Assembly (NCBI GenBank): GCA_964030785.1
Contig: OZ034979.1
Coordinates: 6,319,423-6,383,422 of the forward strand
Source of the DNA: Siderastrea siderea
Lineage: Eukaryota; Cnidaria; Anthozoa; Scleractinia; Rhizangiidae
Reading direction: 5' to 3'
DNA: 64,000 nt
Within the stretch, counting starts at the first letter, position 1. Every line of letters begins with the position of its first letter. Positions 40,301 to 52,580 of the stretch are shown one piece after another. A program made the translations under genes and the position numbers. The notes beneath the pieces are model-generated. The model saw nothing but the letters and a program-made list of their open reading frames with translations. It was not told the DNA's origin and searched no databases.

Positions 40301-42119
40301 ATCCATTACTTGTAATGATTCGTCGTGTGATATAAACAAACCGTAGCATCTAATAAAATCTATGCTTCTCGACAATTAAGCTTCTCAATGGAGTTGACGT
40401 CAGCGGAATTGCCTTAATTCTTAAGTTATTCCGGAGTGCAAAGGGTACAATGAATTATAAATGAGCCTACAGACTCAGTAAAGAATTAATGGACAGGGTA
40501 ACATGATTTTTAGACTTGACTATAGGGAATATGAAAGAAAAGTGAACAAAATCTGCAAACGTCAGGGACACGATAAAGAAATTGTTAATATAGTTAACAG
40601 TGACAACAGTCGAAAAATCTAGCTGCCTCAGCATCAATCGATAATTAGCACCAAAAAGAAGAAACAAAACAAAACAAAAACATAAATCGGTATAATTACA
40701 AAGCCGGGTAATTGTGCATATCAAATGACCTAGCAACAATATTTAAGGAGGAATTTTCAATCCTTAAAGACCGAATCACGGAAAAGGTTGTTGAACGGCA
40801 GGCTAATTTGTACAAGATCGATTCTCACCAGAATAAACTTAAATTTGCTTTTTCACAATCAATCCCCATAGTATCCTTTGCCTTCATGCATAAGCTTGAA
40901 AGCAATAGAAGAATACTGTTCCAGCAACAAGCCTCAGTTTACAAACATTGAAAAAACACAGCTCGGTTACTATGACAAGAATTAACAAAAAGCCGACTTA
41001 CAATTCAGCAGCTAAAACTATGGCTGACATTTTTTTTTTTGGCATTCAGAGAACATACATGCATATAGTCAGTTTTAAACTGTACTTGAAAAGCTTTTAA
41101 TCTAAAAGTCAAACTTTGAATGATGAGTAAAATGGTTCTTACTTTCGACCTTTTGGATGAAATTGTCAGACGCGGTAACTGTTCAAATGAGAGCTAAGTT
41201 ACGAACAGTACTACGCTGCGGAGGCTCTCATGTTGCTTTTTATTATTACTTTGAGATTAAAGTTGAGCCTGAATTTAGCAACAACTAGCCCTGAGAAAGA
41301 GGATTGTTCTTCCAACCCCGGAAAACGCAGCTGTTTCACTAGCATTTATATATTCATGACGTCAAGGATAAAGAAAACATGTACTTCTTAATCGCACTTA
41401 AAATGCATGTCTCCTGAAAGCTTATAATTCGTTCCTGTTCTAATGAACGCCAAAATAAAATTTTAACAACGGAAGTTTTAAGCGCTTAAGGCAGCTCTGA
41501 ATTAAGCACACATAATAAGAGATTGTGGTGGTTTCCACATCTTAGTCTGTTTTAATTCAACGTTTACTCACTGATCAAGCGTTTTGACAGCACGAAAACC
41601 CCCGCTTAAATATTGCGTACATTGCAGTGAAAGTAATAACAATAACAAAAGATAGTTGGCAACTTAACGTTGGAAGCTGATCGAGAAAGCAATGGAGCTA
41701 GGAAAATTTACGAGTATTAAACCAGCAAAGCACCGGTAGTTTTTGTTTTAAATAAGACCGAAAGGTTATGTCAATGCTGTGGACGAAATCCTAAAGCGAG
41801 ACAATTCAAATGAAAGCTACTGGACAGTACGTTTTTGTGTTGCTTTTTATTTGCCAATTTTTTGCAATGGGATATTCACCAGATCCTTAGATCCTTTTTT
41901 CCTTCATTGAAAGAAAGGGCTTAGGGGAAAAAATTTCGTGTTCTAGTACTAGAAATGTAACAGGAAACTAACACGGAAAAAACGACGCAGGTGCGTGCGT
42001 TTTGAACTCAGCAAAACAGCGACACAAGTCCCCATGACGTGCTAAGCGAACAATAAAATCCATCAAGTAATTTCGACAAGCTGGGAAAATGACGGATGCA
42101 TTTCAGCCTCTCGTCACAA

Positions 42120-42860
42120 AAATCCTATATGCAGGCAAATTAGACGTTTAATTATTAGGTTTGGAACAAATCAGTCCCAAAACGTACGTATTTTCCCATT
42201 ACTTGTGCTGAAACCGGCGAGTTATTACATAAAGAAATAAGTTAAGTAAAGAAAGGATATTCTCTAATTTTGGTGCTACCTTAATCTGTTAAAAAATTCT
42301 AGTGATGCCATAATTCCAGAAATAGAAACGCTGAACACTCAGGCTACGTGCTTAGCATTAAAAGTCTTTAAAAAATACTTAAAATGCGGGCGAAAGAGCT
42401 GTCTAGTCCAGAAACATACGTATTTTCCCATTACTTGTGTTAATCAGTGTCTTGTTTTAATCCGATTTTGCTTTACACAATCTTTGGCTACAAAATTTCA
42501 GTGTTGCCATGATTCTAAATATAGAAACACTGAACACTCGGACTACGTGCCTGGCGCTACGTTTTTTACCATAATCTGTTACAATATTTTATTGTTACCA
42601 TGATTTAAAAAAACTTACAACGCGGGCAAGAGTTGTTAATCATACGTTGTGGCACACGGAAGCCCAAAATCGTTCGTATTTTTCCATTACTTGTGTCGAG
42701 ACCGGCAAGATACAAAACAATATAGAGGAATATGCGAGTTTGTCGAGAAAAAAAAATTCTCCTGTCTTACTACTATTTTGTTTTATACAATGATCAGTTA
42801 AGAAAATTTCAATGTCGTAATGATTCCAAATACAAAAACAATGGACACCCACAAACTACG
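42120..42860. repeat. Three diverged copies of a ~240-bp unit
   Basis: ACGTACGTATTTTCCCATTA (42182), ACATACGTATTTTCCCATTA (42415) and TCGTTCGTATTTTTCCATTA (42671) head three units. Each is followed by ATAGAAACRCTGAACACTC-like and CTACGTGCTTAGCATT-like blocks (42320/42350, 42525/42542, 42833/42855). No conserved reading frame. Confidence 0.65.
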
Positions 42861-43194
42861 TGCTTAGCATTTTATAAGAGACTTCAAGATTTTGAACACT
42901 TTGGAATCGTTAAACCCCGCAATAACCACCCTTATGAAGCACGCCCGTTTCTAATTGTGGTTAACATCCCCCTCATCCCCCACATCCTTACATGGAGCTT
43001 GAACTGTTGTGTTAGGGGCGGGGTTGAAGCGTTGGCGGGAAAGGGGGGGGGGTAGGGGGGATGTCGTGCCCCGGGCCAAAGAATGGGAGTTTTTAACCTC
43101 TTAGGTTTGAAATCCGATTTTTTCCTTCTGGTCTGAATAGAATCTCTTGGAAGTGACTTGTCTTTATACACGGTTAGACAGAACTAATTATACG

Positions 43195-43630
43195 GGACGT
43201 TATGAAGGTGGTCACTTAAGGAGATGGTCCCTTACAAGAGAGCCTGCATCCAGTGTTTAACTCGATTACAAGAGATTCTGTATACGATGCTTGACTGAGA
43301 ACCCATTCACACGGAATTTCATGAAGGTGGTCGCTTACAATAGATTCATTGTTTCAGTGAGAACAGATTCACACCGAATTTCATGAAGGTGGTCGCTTAA
43401 GGGAGATGATCGCTTACAATAGATTCCAAATACATTTTTTTTGAGTGAGAACTGATTCACACGGAATTTCATGAAGGTGGTCGCTTACAAGAGATTCTAC
43501 GACTAAATGCAATGTTTGACTGCCAAATGACTGATGCAAACAGGACTTCATAAAAATGGTCAAAGAACGGAGATGGCCGGTAGACTCTAAATGCAATGTT
43601 TCACTGAACTGTTTCAAATGGAGTTTCATG
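43195..43630. repeat. Tandem repeat with GAAGGTGGTCGCTTA unit
   Basis: ATGAAGGTGGTCGCTTA recurs near 43320, 43383 and 43470, with variants near 43203 and 43550. Each is joined to GAACTGATTCACACGGAATT and ACAATAGATTC blocks; spacing is variable, about 60-90 bp. Confidence 0.65.
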
Positions 43631-43650
43631 GACGTAGGCATGATAGACAG

Positions 43651-43890
43651 GTCCCAGTTGTTCAAAGCACGATTAAGCTAACCCAGGATTAGCGTAAACT
43701 TTGATTACCGTTTGATTACTTTATCAGTAAAGTCTTTTCCAAAATGTTTTAGCCCATGAGTTTTGAGTTACAGTTTTCTTTACCTTTAGCTTAAAATAAT
43801 CTTTTAAAAACATTTTCAACGAGCAAGATGAAAACCCTAGTTAACTTTTAATCCTGGATTACCGTTAATCGGTTTTCGAACAACTGGGCC
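43651..43890. mobile_element. MITE with CCCAGTTGTTCAAAGC termini
   Basis: GTCCCAGTTGTTCAAAGCAC and TTTTCGAACAACTGGGCCC are inverted ends, with AACCCAGGATTAGCG against TTAATCCTGGATTACCG just inside. It resembles the ends of the large element at 19042-22229. Confidence 0.7.
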
Positions 43891-43904
43891 CTGGTTACAA
43901 GAGA

Positions 43905-44200
43905 CACAAGTGTAAAGACAAGCATAGCGAAGGCAGCCAACGACATAAACACAAGCGTAAGCACAAAAATAATAACATCGAATAGACTGTTTCTCCTTAT
44001 ACACGTGTTGTGCTTACTGGGAATAAACGCGTCACAAATAGTAGAATAAGCACACGAAGACAACGACATAAGCAAAAGCAAACGCGCAACACAGGAGAAC
44101 GAACGCACGGCCTATCTTGTGTTGTGTTCAAGTGCTACGGGATAATGCGACAAAAGCATTAGCGGAAGCATAAGAACAATGAACAAGCTTGTTTGCTTCG
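43905..44200. repeat. Irregular AAGCACAAGC-type short repeat
   Basis: Short A/C/G-rich motifs (ACACAAGCGTAAGCACAA, AACGACATAAGCAAAAGC, GCATTAGCGGAAGCATAAG) recur irregularly. Nothing gene-like. Confidence 0.45.
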
Positions 44201-44339
44201 CGCTTACGCATTTAAGGCCCCCGAAAACATTGTTCCAGAAACATTGTTTTCAGTAACTGTTTCCTTGTTTACGCCCACACGAAACAATTTTGAAGAAAAA
44301 ATGGTTCAGAAACAGTTTTCTTCCGCAGCAAAACGGAAG

Positions 44340-45539
44340 ACATCTTGGGAAACCATTGTTTCCTCTTAGTGGAGGTCTTTAGAGATCATTATGTTGCAAC
44401 AAAAGATAGGTTTCAGGATTCCACGACCGATCCTCAGGATCTTCCACTGAATACCCCCCGGGGTTTCGTAATTCTTTGCTTATTTGTGACCAGGGCCGGG
44501 AACCGGGGATTTTCCCCCAGCTATAATGAGTGGAAGCCCCCGTTCGTTGATAACATTAAGAACAAAATGACCGGCCACTTTTGTCACTTCCCCACCTGTT
44601 TCAGTGAGGAAGGATCGCCTCAAATGGCAAGCCAGTACGTGGACGTTTTGTATCCCGCGTATCGATGTGTAATGTTCTCAATAACTCGGTAATGAAAACG
44701 CTTTTCAATAAGCCATCTATTAGCAAGGTTTGAGCACAATGCTGCTAATTAATGCAAAAATCAATTTTCAATAGCAAAAAAATATTCAAATTTACTGATG
44801 TTCTGGTGCCAGAAGTCAATAAATTGACTTCTATGAATCGCATTGTAATTTCTCGCCGAGTTCGCAGCACGGTAATAAACAAAAAGTTGAGTAAAGCGTC
44901 AAAATTTCAGCCAATTTCCCACAAAGGCAAACAGCCTGAAACAGTCTGGGAAAAATTAGCTAGAAAGAATGTTTGTTTTATCATTTATTACGTTTTGTTT
45001 TTATTTTGTTTGTCGGCCCTTCATATTCACAAGCTATTGATCGACAGAAGGTGCTTGTTTTCTATTCATAGCATCCGAATCTTCTCTAGTCGATGGAACA
45101 CGAATCGTACTAACTGTGCCTCCACAAATGTAATATTTTTGTTCTGAAACACAAAAACACCACCTATTAGACACCTCGACAGGAAAATTCTAATTTGAAG
45201 TTCGTCGCTGGCCAATGACAGCGAGGCTTTTACTATAGCAACTCCTCTAATTAAACTGCATTGTTTCGAGCTCATTACAAATTCCTGTAACTCAGGAAAC
45301 ATAAAGAAGACGACGGTTTTGCAGTGTTTGCCTAGTTTTCAATGCATGCTTCTCGATCGCTTCCCGTGCAGTGCTCCGAGGTTGGGACGCCTTGGGATTT
45401 TGCGGCTCGAGGATTTGGACTCTGGGGATTTCAAAATACGTTAATCGCACGCAGTACTTCCCCATTACGGCTAGAGCTCGTTATGTTATCACGAACGTAG
45501 TGTTGTTATTCCGATCGGAGACTCAATAGACACACTATA
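44340..45539. other. Upstream region of WDR86
   Basis: Two open frames here (44345-44692 and 44752-45147) have no recognisable domain, no splice context and no conserved-looking composition. I treat them as chance. The 250 bases before 45540 are richer in G+C and CpG than the surroundings, as expected of an animal promoter. I see no clear TATA box. Confidence 0.4.
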
Positions 45540-45593
45540 ATGGCTGCCGAGTATGAATTATTCTCTGCCGTGTCTCATCAACAAGGAAAATAA
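45540..45593 (+). promoter_or_regulatory. Possible upstream ORF in the WDR86 5' leader
   Basis: ATAATGG starts an 18-codon frame (MAAEYELFSAVSHQQGK then stop) that ends 24 bases before the WDR86 ATG. If the transcript starts upstream of 45540, this would be a short uORF that could damp translation. The start site is unknown. Confidence 0.35.
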
Positions 45594-45617
45594 TAAGCGC
45601 TCTGCTTCGATACAATA

Positions 45618-46397
45618 ATGGGAAGTGGAATTTCAAAGAAACAAAGTGAAACGCCGGTGGCTCCGAAAAAGAAAGGCAAGACATTTCAGTTAAAATGCCT
45701 GTCGGAACATACAGAGGGGATAAATGCGATGTGTATAAGTCCTGATGGAAACACACTTGTCACAGTCTCTGAGGACAAAACCGGCCGCCTTTGGGACACG
45801 AAGACGGACGAATGTGTGGGATTGCTACAGGGACACAAGATGTACATTCTGAGCGTTTGTGTTTCGGAAAGGTACATCTACACTAGCTCGGCCGACAAGA
45901 CTGTTCGGAAGTGGAACTTGGAAAGCGGCGCTTGCATTAAAACGTTCGTCGGCCATCTCTCGACTGTAAACCGAGTTATCTGCTCGGGGGATTTAGTGTT
46001 TTCGAGTTCGTACGATAAGACAGTAAAATGCTGGCACGCGGACACGGGCGAATGCCTTCGAACTTTCCGCGGGCACAGGCGCTCTGTGACTCCGCTGCTG
46101 CTTGTTTCAGAGTCGAACCGTGGAGCTGCGTTCGCGGCCGTCGATATGGAAAATAACGATGACATTCTTATCTCAGGCTCTGTCGATTATACGGCAAAAA
46201 GCTGGGGGATGAACTGTAACGAATGTCTTGTGACTTACAAAGGACATAGCGCAGCTGTAGTCTGCTTGGCTATCGATGGTAAGGGGAAGACTTTATTCAC
46301 AGGTTCAGCAGACAACACAATTCGCTCGTGGGATCTACTCACCGGAGCTCCCATCAAGACCTTCAAAGGCCACCAAGCGCCGATAATTCAGATTCAG
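45618..46397 (+). CDS. WDR86: WDR86 exon 1 (WD repeats 1-5)
   Basis: 260 codons from ATG to ATTCAG|GTAAGT, phase 0. Repeat 4 is preceded by an insert (SESNRGAAFAAVDMENNDD); human WDR86 also has an inserted loop at about this place. Continuing past the donor would give VSSLRK and a stop, a read-through artefact. Confidence 0.95.
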
Positions 46398-49300
46398 GTA
46401 AGTTCTCTACGAAAATAAACCGCACTGTGCGTAATTTTAATAAATACCCAGTTACTTCCCAATGTAATTCTTCTGCTTTTAAGAACAAATTGCAAAATAG
46501 TTGACACTTGTGAATCGACGAAAAACTTGCAGGACTTTATTTATGAATGCAATTTCAAATTATGAATTATTATGTCACTGAAGGATCCTTTAGAAATAAC
46601 AAAGCCGTTTTAAGCCTATAACGTTTCAGATCATCTCTTAAATAATACGGGATGGTATTAATTTCGTTTCCGCGGGCCAAGAAAGTTTTGTTACATGTAT
46701 GTTGTATTTTTCTTTGGCTTCAGTGGAGCGCGATAATCTGTTCTATTTATAGCATATAATTTTACTCAATTGTTTTACTTGCTGTGTCGATTTTCCGGCC
46801 GACCGATTTCTTCCTTATTTTTATCCTAAATACTTCCCCCAGAAGCAGTTCGCCGATCGCGTTGGTTTAGAACATTGATCAACATTCTTACACATAAAAA
46901 CGTTGGCGTTTCATTCGGTATCTTTGCGGCCATCGTGTGGTTTCTTTAAACGTATTCATCATTGACTGTTGTATCAAAATCCAAATATAACGTCAGTTGA
47001 ATTTCTTTTTTGTTTGTTTGTTTCAACGCTAAACCTCTAGCACAGAATTCTAGCACCATTCAGTAGTTGTTGAATCACAGAAAAATTTATTTTGCTTGAA
47101 GGCGAACTGGTTCCACGACTGGAAATTGTTGTTATTGTTATTCCAGTCTAACCAGCTACCAACCTTTCGAATTCTGTTTATTTGACTTCCTATTGTAGAT
47201 GATCACACCGATAATTTTGTTTTAGCTTTGGCTTGGGAGATCCTTTGACTTTGTTTCAAAGACATAAAATGTGAAACTTCTTTATATTTTGCCTAATTAA
47301 TTGCGGCTAAGAGGGTGGCTGTCATGGCAACAGCCACTCAAATATTTGTGGTTATTTGTGGTTTTGTAAGATACCTGCTTATAACTGTACCTTGTGGTCG
47401 GAACTGTCAAATCAGGAAAACTTGGCTACAGAATTCTTTCACAAAGAATTGCTGGTTATCTTCTAGAAATAAGAACGTTTCTTTGTTGCTTCAAGATGTT
47501 TTCAGGTTTGCTAATTAGTGAGTTTGCCTTGAGAACTGCTGTCAAATTGCGTGTCATGGCTAAAAAATTCTTAAAGGACTAGAAAGCTTAAGATACAACC
47601 CTTTTCATTACTTGTTAAAAGTTATCAAAATCTACCAATCTCTGTACAACTTGGTAATGTCCAGGAGTCCATGCAATTCATTTTGCCTCCACCTGCAGGC
47701 CTGCCAGCTGACACTTAGTAAAGGAAATGACAATTCTGATCTCAAATGCGGAGTTTGGGTGTCTGAAGTAAAATGGTCCACTTTGAAGTCTTAATTCGGT
47801 ATTCATATCACATTCATCCACCCCCAGAAATGATATCATAACTTAAATTTTAATGAATGAAACAAAAAGTGTGAGAGCACAGACAAGAATAGCAGCTTGC
47901 TGGTTTAGTACTCACGTGTTATGCACACGGAAAGACAGTTGTCTCCAAACTGTTTCACACATTGCAATTTACTTATGAATAATCAAAAGTGCTCTTGTTT
48001 GACAATTTCACGTTACTGTTATGTAAATGAGAACACTAGCTGAAAAAAATAATTGTTTAACAGGTACAACTATTCAGCCCAAAGAGAGAATATTATTTCC
48101 TTATTATTTTCCCCATTATTGATATAATTTAGTTCTTCAGTGTCCTGTTCTGAGTTTTTTTGTTATTCATTGGTACATTCAGAAAGATAAAATTCTTTAC
48201 TCACATCACCTGTCTGTTGACAACTGTGTATTGATATTACAAACAGGCAATAGAAGGAAACTTTTGAGGCATAACAAGGATGATGACTACCGCTTTGTCA
48301 CACTCTTTCCAATAAAAAATAGCACGCATTTCTTTCCTGTGGTTCTGTTTATTATGCTGATCACTGTGGTTCACTCTATATCTTTTGAGACTGTGGGTAG
48401 AATCCTCATCAGTATGATCATTCAATGAAAGCTATTGAGCAGTGCTTCTGTGTGGTTCTGTTTAATATGCTGTACATTTTGGTTCACTCTATGACTTTTG
48501 AGTCTGGGGATGAAATCCTAAAGTGTGACCATTCAAATGAAAGCTACTGAGCAGTACTTTCCTGTAGTGCTGTTTATTATGCTGTGCAAGGTGGTTTTAA
48601 TTTTGAGTCTGTGGATAATATCCTAAAGTGTGACCATTCAAATGAAAGCTATTGAGCAGTACTTTCCTGTGGTGCTGTTTATTACGCTGTACAAGGTGGT
48701 TTAACTTTTGAGTCTAGAAATCCTACAGTGTGATCACACAAATGAAAGCTACTGAGCAGTACTTTCTGATAGTCCTTTTTTATGCTGTGTAAAGTAGTTC
48801 TAACTTTTGAGACTGTGGATAAACTTCTAAAGTGTGACTACAGCTGAATCAAGGTGAAAGCTACTGAACAGAACTTTCCTGAGGCACTGGTTGTTTTTTT
48901 TAATTTGGCAACATACTGTAGAGTGTAGGATTTTTTTTTTAGTTCTAACCTTTAAATTTCTCGCAAGAGGAAGGGTTATTTTAATAAGCACTTGAGCTCA
49001 ATATTCTCAAACACTCCAAAATATTTGCTCTTTTAATATGCAATGACATGGTGTAAAGTTTACGAGTATAATTTTGATAGATATGAAAAAAATATTGCAT
49101 TTGCCAAGGTTACCTACATCTACACTAATTCTTAAAAATTTTGGTGAGAAACATGTTTTCGGTGGTCTTAAGATGCTCAACATTAGATTAAATATTATGC
49201 GGCTGAAGTGGTCTTTGATGAAAAGAAACACGCTGAACTGTTAAATACAATCTTATGTAAGCAAACTTTCAGGCGCTGAAACAAAGTATAAAAAGATGGA

Positions 49301-51910
49301 CTACTAACTATAGCAAGCTTAAAATAAAGTGATCTTTGAGACAGACTTGAAAAACTCAGGCTAAATTGTTTTAAGATTTTAGTAAGGGGTCAGACACGCA
49401 TAGGTCTTGATAGCTACTTTTCAAGATTTTAGCAGGGCGGCGCACATGCGGAAGTCGTGATGTACTGTAACTTCTTTTCAAGACTGTGTTTTTCCCAAAA
49501 AGAACCGTACCCCCATGGAGGTTTTTTGTTCGGCCACCCCCTCCACCACCACCTCTCTGAAATTCCCATTAATTCGTACTTAACTTTGAAAAAATCTCTA
49601 GTTTGGAATCTTTGGAATCTCTAGTGACCTTCCTTGGGTTGGGTGTGAATATTTTCCGTAACTGCCAAGAATTTAAGCAGGGCAGCAAGTGTGCATAGAT
49701 AATGATAAAGTTCATTTAAACTCTGGCTCTGGATAATCAATATTTAACTTGGTCCTATTATTTTTAACAACTGAGTTCAGTCACAGGAATGAGCTTGATA
49801 AGAGCCAATTTTTATTTCTATCAAAACTAACAGTAGTTTCTTGTCACTCACCAGGTTGTTAACAAGTTGATGTATTCCTGCAGTGCTGATCACTTAGCAA
49901 AATGTTGGGTGGTTGAATTTGGTGATTGCACACGTACATATAAGGGACACAAACACACAATCATATGCCTGCACTTCCAGGATGGTCTCTGTAAGTAAAC
50001 ATAAGTAAATAAAGACATATAAATATATACATTTACAGTTTTCAGGTACCCTGCTGAAATAACCAGAAAAAAAACATTTCAGTTCAATAATTGACGGTTA
50101 AAAATTCCAACTGACAGGAGGACAAGTTGACTATATTTTCCATGCTACAGCCAAAGAGTTGAACTTGGGACTGACATAAAACTATCCCAGCAGGTGATCA
50201 GAGGAGAACTTGAACTCTAGGGATCCAGATTTCAAGCCCACTCCCATGACCACTCTGACCATGCTATTCTATTCTTTCAGGGATAACAACTTCTACTGAA
50301 CATAAAATTGATGACAAATCCTTATTTCTATTGGCTCACACTTTGTGATTCAATTAAGTCCTTTGTTGTGATTGTTCTGTATTCATTGCTGGAAGACCAG
50401 ACAAATGAAACCTTTACTCCAGTTCAGAGAGTCTTTCACAGCAAAGCAAACAGTGAAGCAATGTGACAAATCTTACTCAACATATTTTAATAAGTGAAAG
50501 TGATATTCAAGACAAAGCCAATTCAGTGATGTCTACAGACAACAATGTCCAAGCAAACATTTATTAGTCTTATGACCAGAATATTCTTTTTTGTTGTCAA
50601 CGTGGTTGCTATACAGTAAAGCTGTCTACCAGGTTGTGTTATAATGGGGAATTTATAAGCTAGATATGTCTTACCTAAATTTGCCAAACAATATTGAGTG
50701 CTAATGGAGATAAATGTTCTCAATGATTTAATTCTCTTTTAGTGTTTACTGGTAGCGGTGACAACAATATAAAAGCATTTGAGTCAAAGTCTGGCATATG
50801 CAAGAGAACATTTTCTGGCCACACTGGTGCAGTAAATTGTATTTTGGTGAGTCTCATATTTGCTTTACCTTATCTAATGCAATGTGGTATGTGAAATTTT
50901 AAATAATCTTTTACTCAATAGCTTATAGCCTAATCAACTTGGTAATACCAATTAAACGTGTATTCTTGGGACAGAATCTGCTATAACTGGTAAATAACAT
51001 CAGTAGAGGGAAGGAAGGGAGAGGGCACATGAATATTGCTGGTTGTATCCCATCCGAGGATGAACAGGATACCAAAACAAGACCTAAATATTGCTACAAG
51101 GGCATCACATGTGGCGTGACTGGTCTCCATATATCAATCTTAAGTGAGTTTATAATACCAACCAACTCACAATGGCCATAAAAATTTGCATAGTATGCCT
51201 TAAAAACTTGAAAGTTTGATGCCCATCACCCCACGTTTGATCCCCACATAGGTCATATTTTTTTGCTTCAGGTTAAATATCATGATGGAACCCATGATAG
51301 AAAAGCCAGGTTAACATTTTTGGCACAGGGGCATAACAACACAGACATTGCATAGAAAAAAATAGCTTTCATTTTCTTATTGTATGTTACTCTCATGCCT
51401 AGTTTACACTGCTAACTTAAAATAAATGTAACAACATAATTTTGTGTATGTTTGCATTTTGCAACTTCGACCAATTTGTAGTGTGAGCCAGGTCTAAGAT
51501 TACCTCACAGAGGCCAAAATATAATTGAAGGGGTGCCTGGAATAAAGCCCCAAGTGACTTCTGATGAACTGCTAAATTCCCCTTCCAATTTTCCTTGTGT
51601 ATGTTTGTAAATCAAAGGGAGAAACTGACATTAGATCAGGAGTCACTTGGGGCCTTATTCCACACATCCCTTCAATTATACATCAGTGGCAGTTTTAGGC
51701 AATAGCAACTAGATTTATTCACAGGGGTTTAATTTTAAATCAACCTTTACCCAGTTATTTTATTGACACAGTTTTTATTTTTAGGCAACCTCAGGCAAGC
51801 TGTACTCTGGTTCCCATGATGGAACTCTGAGAATCTGGGATTCAACCAAACTTAGAGATGATGAGGATGACATATATAGCAATGGCAAAGAGAATGGAGT
51901 GAAAAAGTAA
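45618..51910 (+). CDS. WDR86: WD40-repeat protein, WDR86-like (4 exons, complete, 381 aa)
   Basis: The exons 45618-46397, 49855-49990, 50743-50846 and 51785-51910 join in phase at GT-AG sites into 382 codons including TAA. The family is a WD40 beta-propeller scaffold of little-known function; human WDR86 is about 376 residues, nearly the same. The start MGSGISKK has Gly2 and Ser6, an N-myristoylation-type signal; human WDR86 as I recall it also begins with a glycine-rich MGGGGS. About seven to eight WD units are visible, e.g. VSEDKTGRLWDTKTDECVGL, SSADKTVRKWNLESGACIKT, SSYDKTVKCWHADTGECLRT, SGSVDYTAKSWGMNCNECLV, TGSADNTIRSWDLLTGAPIK, SCSADHLAKCWVVEFGDCTR, TGSGDNNIKAFESKSG and SGSHDGTLRIWD. 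The first ATG in frame was chosen; context ACAATAATGG. No truncation or frameshift. Confidence 0.93.
48330..48860. repeat. ~100-bp tandem repeat in WDR86 intron 1
   Basis: Five to six units with CTGTTTATTATGCTGTGCAA, GGTGGTTTTAATTTTGAGTC and AAGTGTGACCATTCAAATGA, AAGCTACTGAGCAGTACTTT. These are the reverse complement of the array at 31830-32260. Confidence 0.75.
49855..49990 (+). CDS. WDR86: WDR86 exon 2
   Basis: The acceptor is CTCACCAG|GTTGTT and the donor GGTCTCT|GTAAGT. It encodes VVNKLMYSCSADHLAKCWVV then EFGDCTRTYKGHKHTIICLH, one WD unit, and ends in phase 1. Confidence 0.95.
50165..50275 (-). mobile_element. Degraded tRNA-derived SINE head
   Basis: On the minus strand AGCATGGTCAGAGTGGTCAT then CCCTAGAGTTCAAGTTCTCC resembles A- and B-box spacing of a tRNA-like head. 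Decayed; in WDR86 intron 2. Confidence 0.45.
50743..50846 (+). CDS. WDR86: WDR86 exon 3
   Basis: The acceptor is CTTTTAG|TGTTTA and the donor ATTTTG|GTGAGT. It reads (L)FTGSGDNNIKAFESKSGIC then KRTFSGHTGAVNCIL, one WD unit. This blade has lost the terminal Trp of the WD signature (KAF in place of RLW). Confidence 0.95.
51529..51682. mobile_element. Foldback MITE, ~154 bp, in WDR86 intron 3
   Basis: ATAATTGAAGGGGTGCCTGG, AATAAAGCCCCAAGTGACTT at the left and AGTCACTTGGGGCCTTATTC, CACACATCCCTTCAATTATA at the right are inverted over about 38 bp, with TA at the tips. Confidence 0.8.
51785..51910 (+). CDS. WDR86: WDR86 exon 4 (terminal)
   Basis: The acceptor is TTTTTAG|GCAACC and it ends in TAA. 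It reads ATSGKLYSGSHDGTLRIWDS then an acidic tail TKLRDDEDDIYSNGKENGVK. The final WD blade closes the propeller. Confidence 0.95.
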   Translation, partial: ATSGKLYSGSHDGTLRIWDSTKLRDDEDDIYSNGKENGVKK

Positions 51911-52204
51911 ACAAATCAGGATAAACAAAGGCATCCATAACTTTTTTTTAATAATTGTATCTAGGGGTACTTGTAGGAGGTTATAAAGTTGAGCAAATTA
52001 ACAAATCACAAAAAGTATTGTCTTTCATCCACACTGGCCTGAAGAAAGAGGTTACCATGTGAAGCCCTGCTGCATTCTCCTGTAATGGGCATCTGAGTAA
52101 AGAGCCAAGAAACCTGCCATAAACGAATCAGTAAATGGCTTTCTGGATCTGGATAGCACACATTTCAGCAACCCCACCAAAAATAGCAACTCCTCAAAAA
52201 CACC

Positions 52205-52580
52205 AGCAGAGGTGCCATGGTGTACTGTTTAGCATAGCAGACTTTAATTTGGAATATCCAAGGGTTGGTTGGTCAGATGGCCTCTGAGGCCATGGTCAGA
52301 TGGTTGGACAGTCTCTGAGGCTAGAATGGTCTCTCCATTGTTGTGTAATTTTCTTTAGAAGACAACCTTACTCTTCAGTGTTATCTCCACTCAGATGCAT
52401 AAATGGGTACTGACAAAAAAAATGCTGGGGTAACCCTGTGATGGATTAGCATCCCATCCAGGGGGGAGTAGTAATACTCCTAGTTACTTTATGCTGGGTA
52501 TCCTGTGATGGACTAGCATCCTACAGTATCTGGGGAGCACTTGTAATACACCTGGTTGCTTCATGCTACAGAGACCAGGT
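52205..52580 (+). mobile_element. Degraded SINE of the 66-bp-tail family
   Basis: The tail ATGCATAAATGGGTACTGAC, GGTAACCCTGTGATGGATTA and GCATCCCATCCAGGGGGGAG is present, with a second partial unit (GGTATCCTGTGATGGACTAG) right after it. This two-unit copy is an intermediate between the single-unit SINE at 36471 and the amplified copy at 9148. The head is worn. Confidence 0.6.

Noticed and set aside
44345..45147. Two plus-strand frames upstream of WDR86 (115 and 131 codons)
   Set aside because: Composition and lack of motifs suggest chance; they do not splice in phase to WDR86 exon 1, which has its own ATG.
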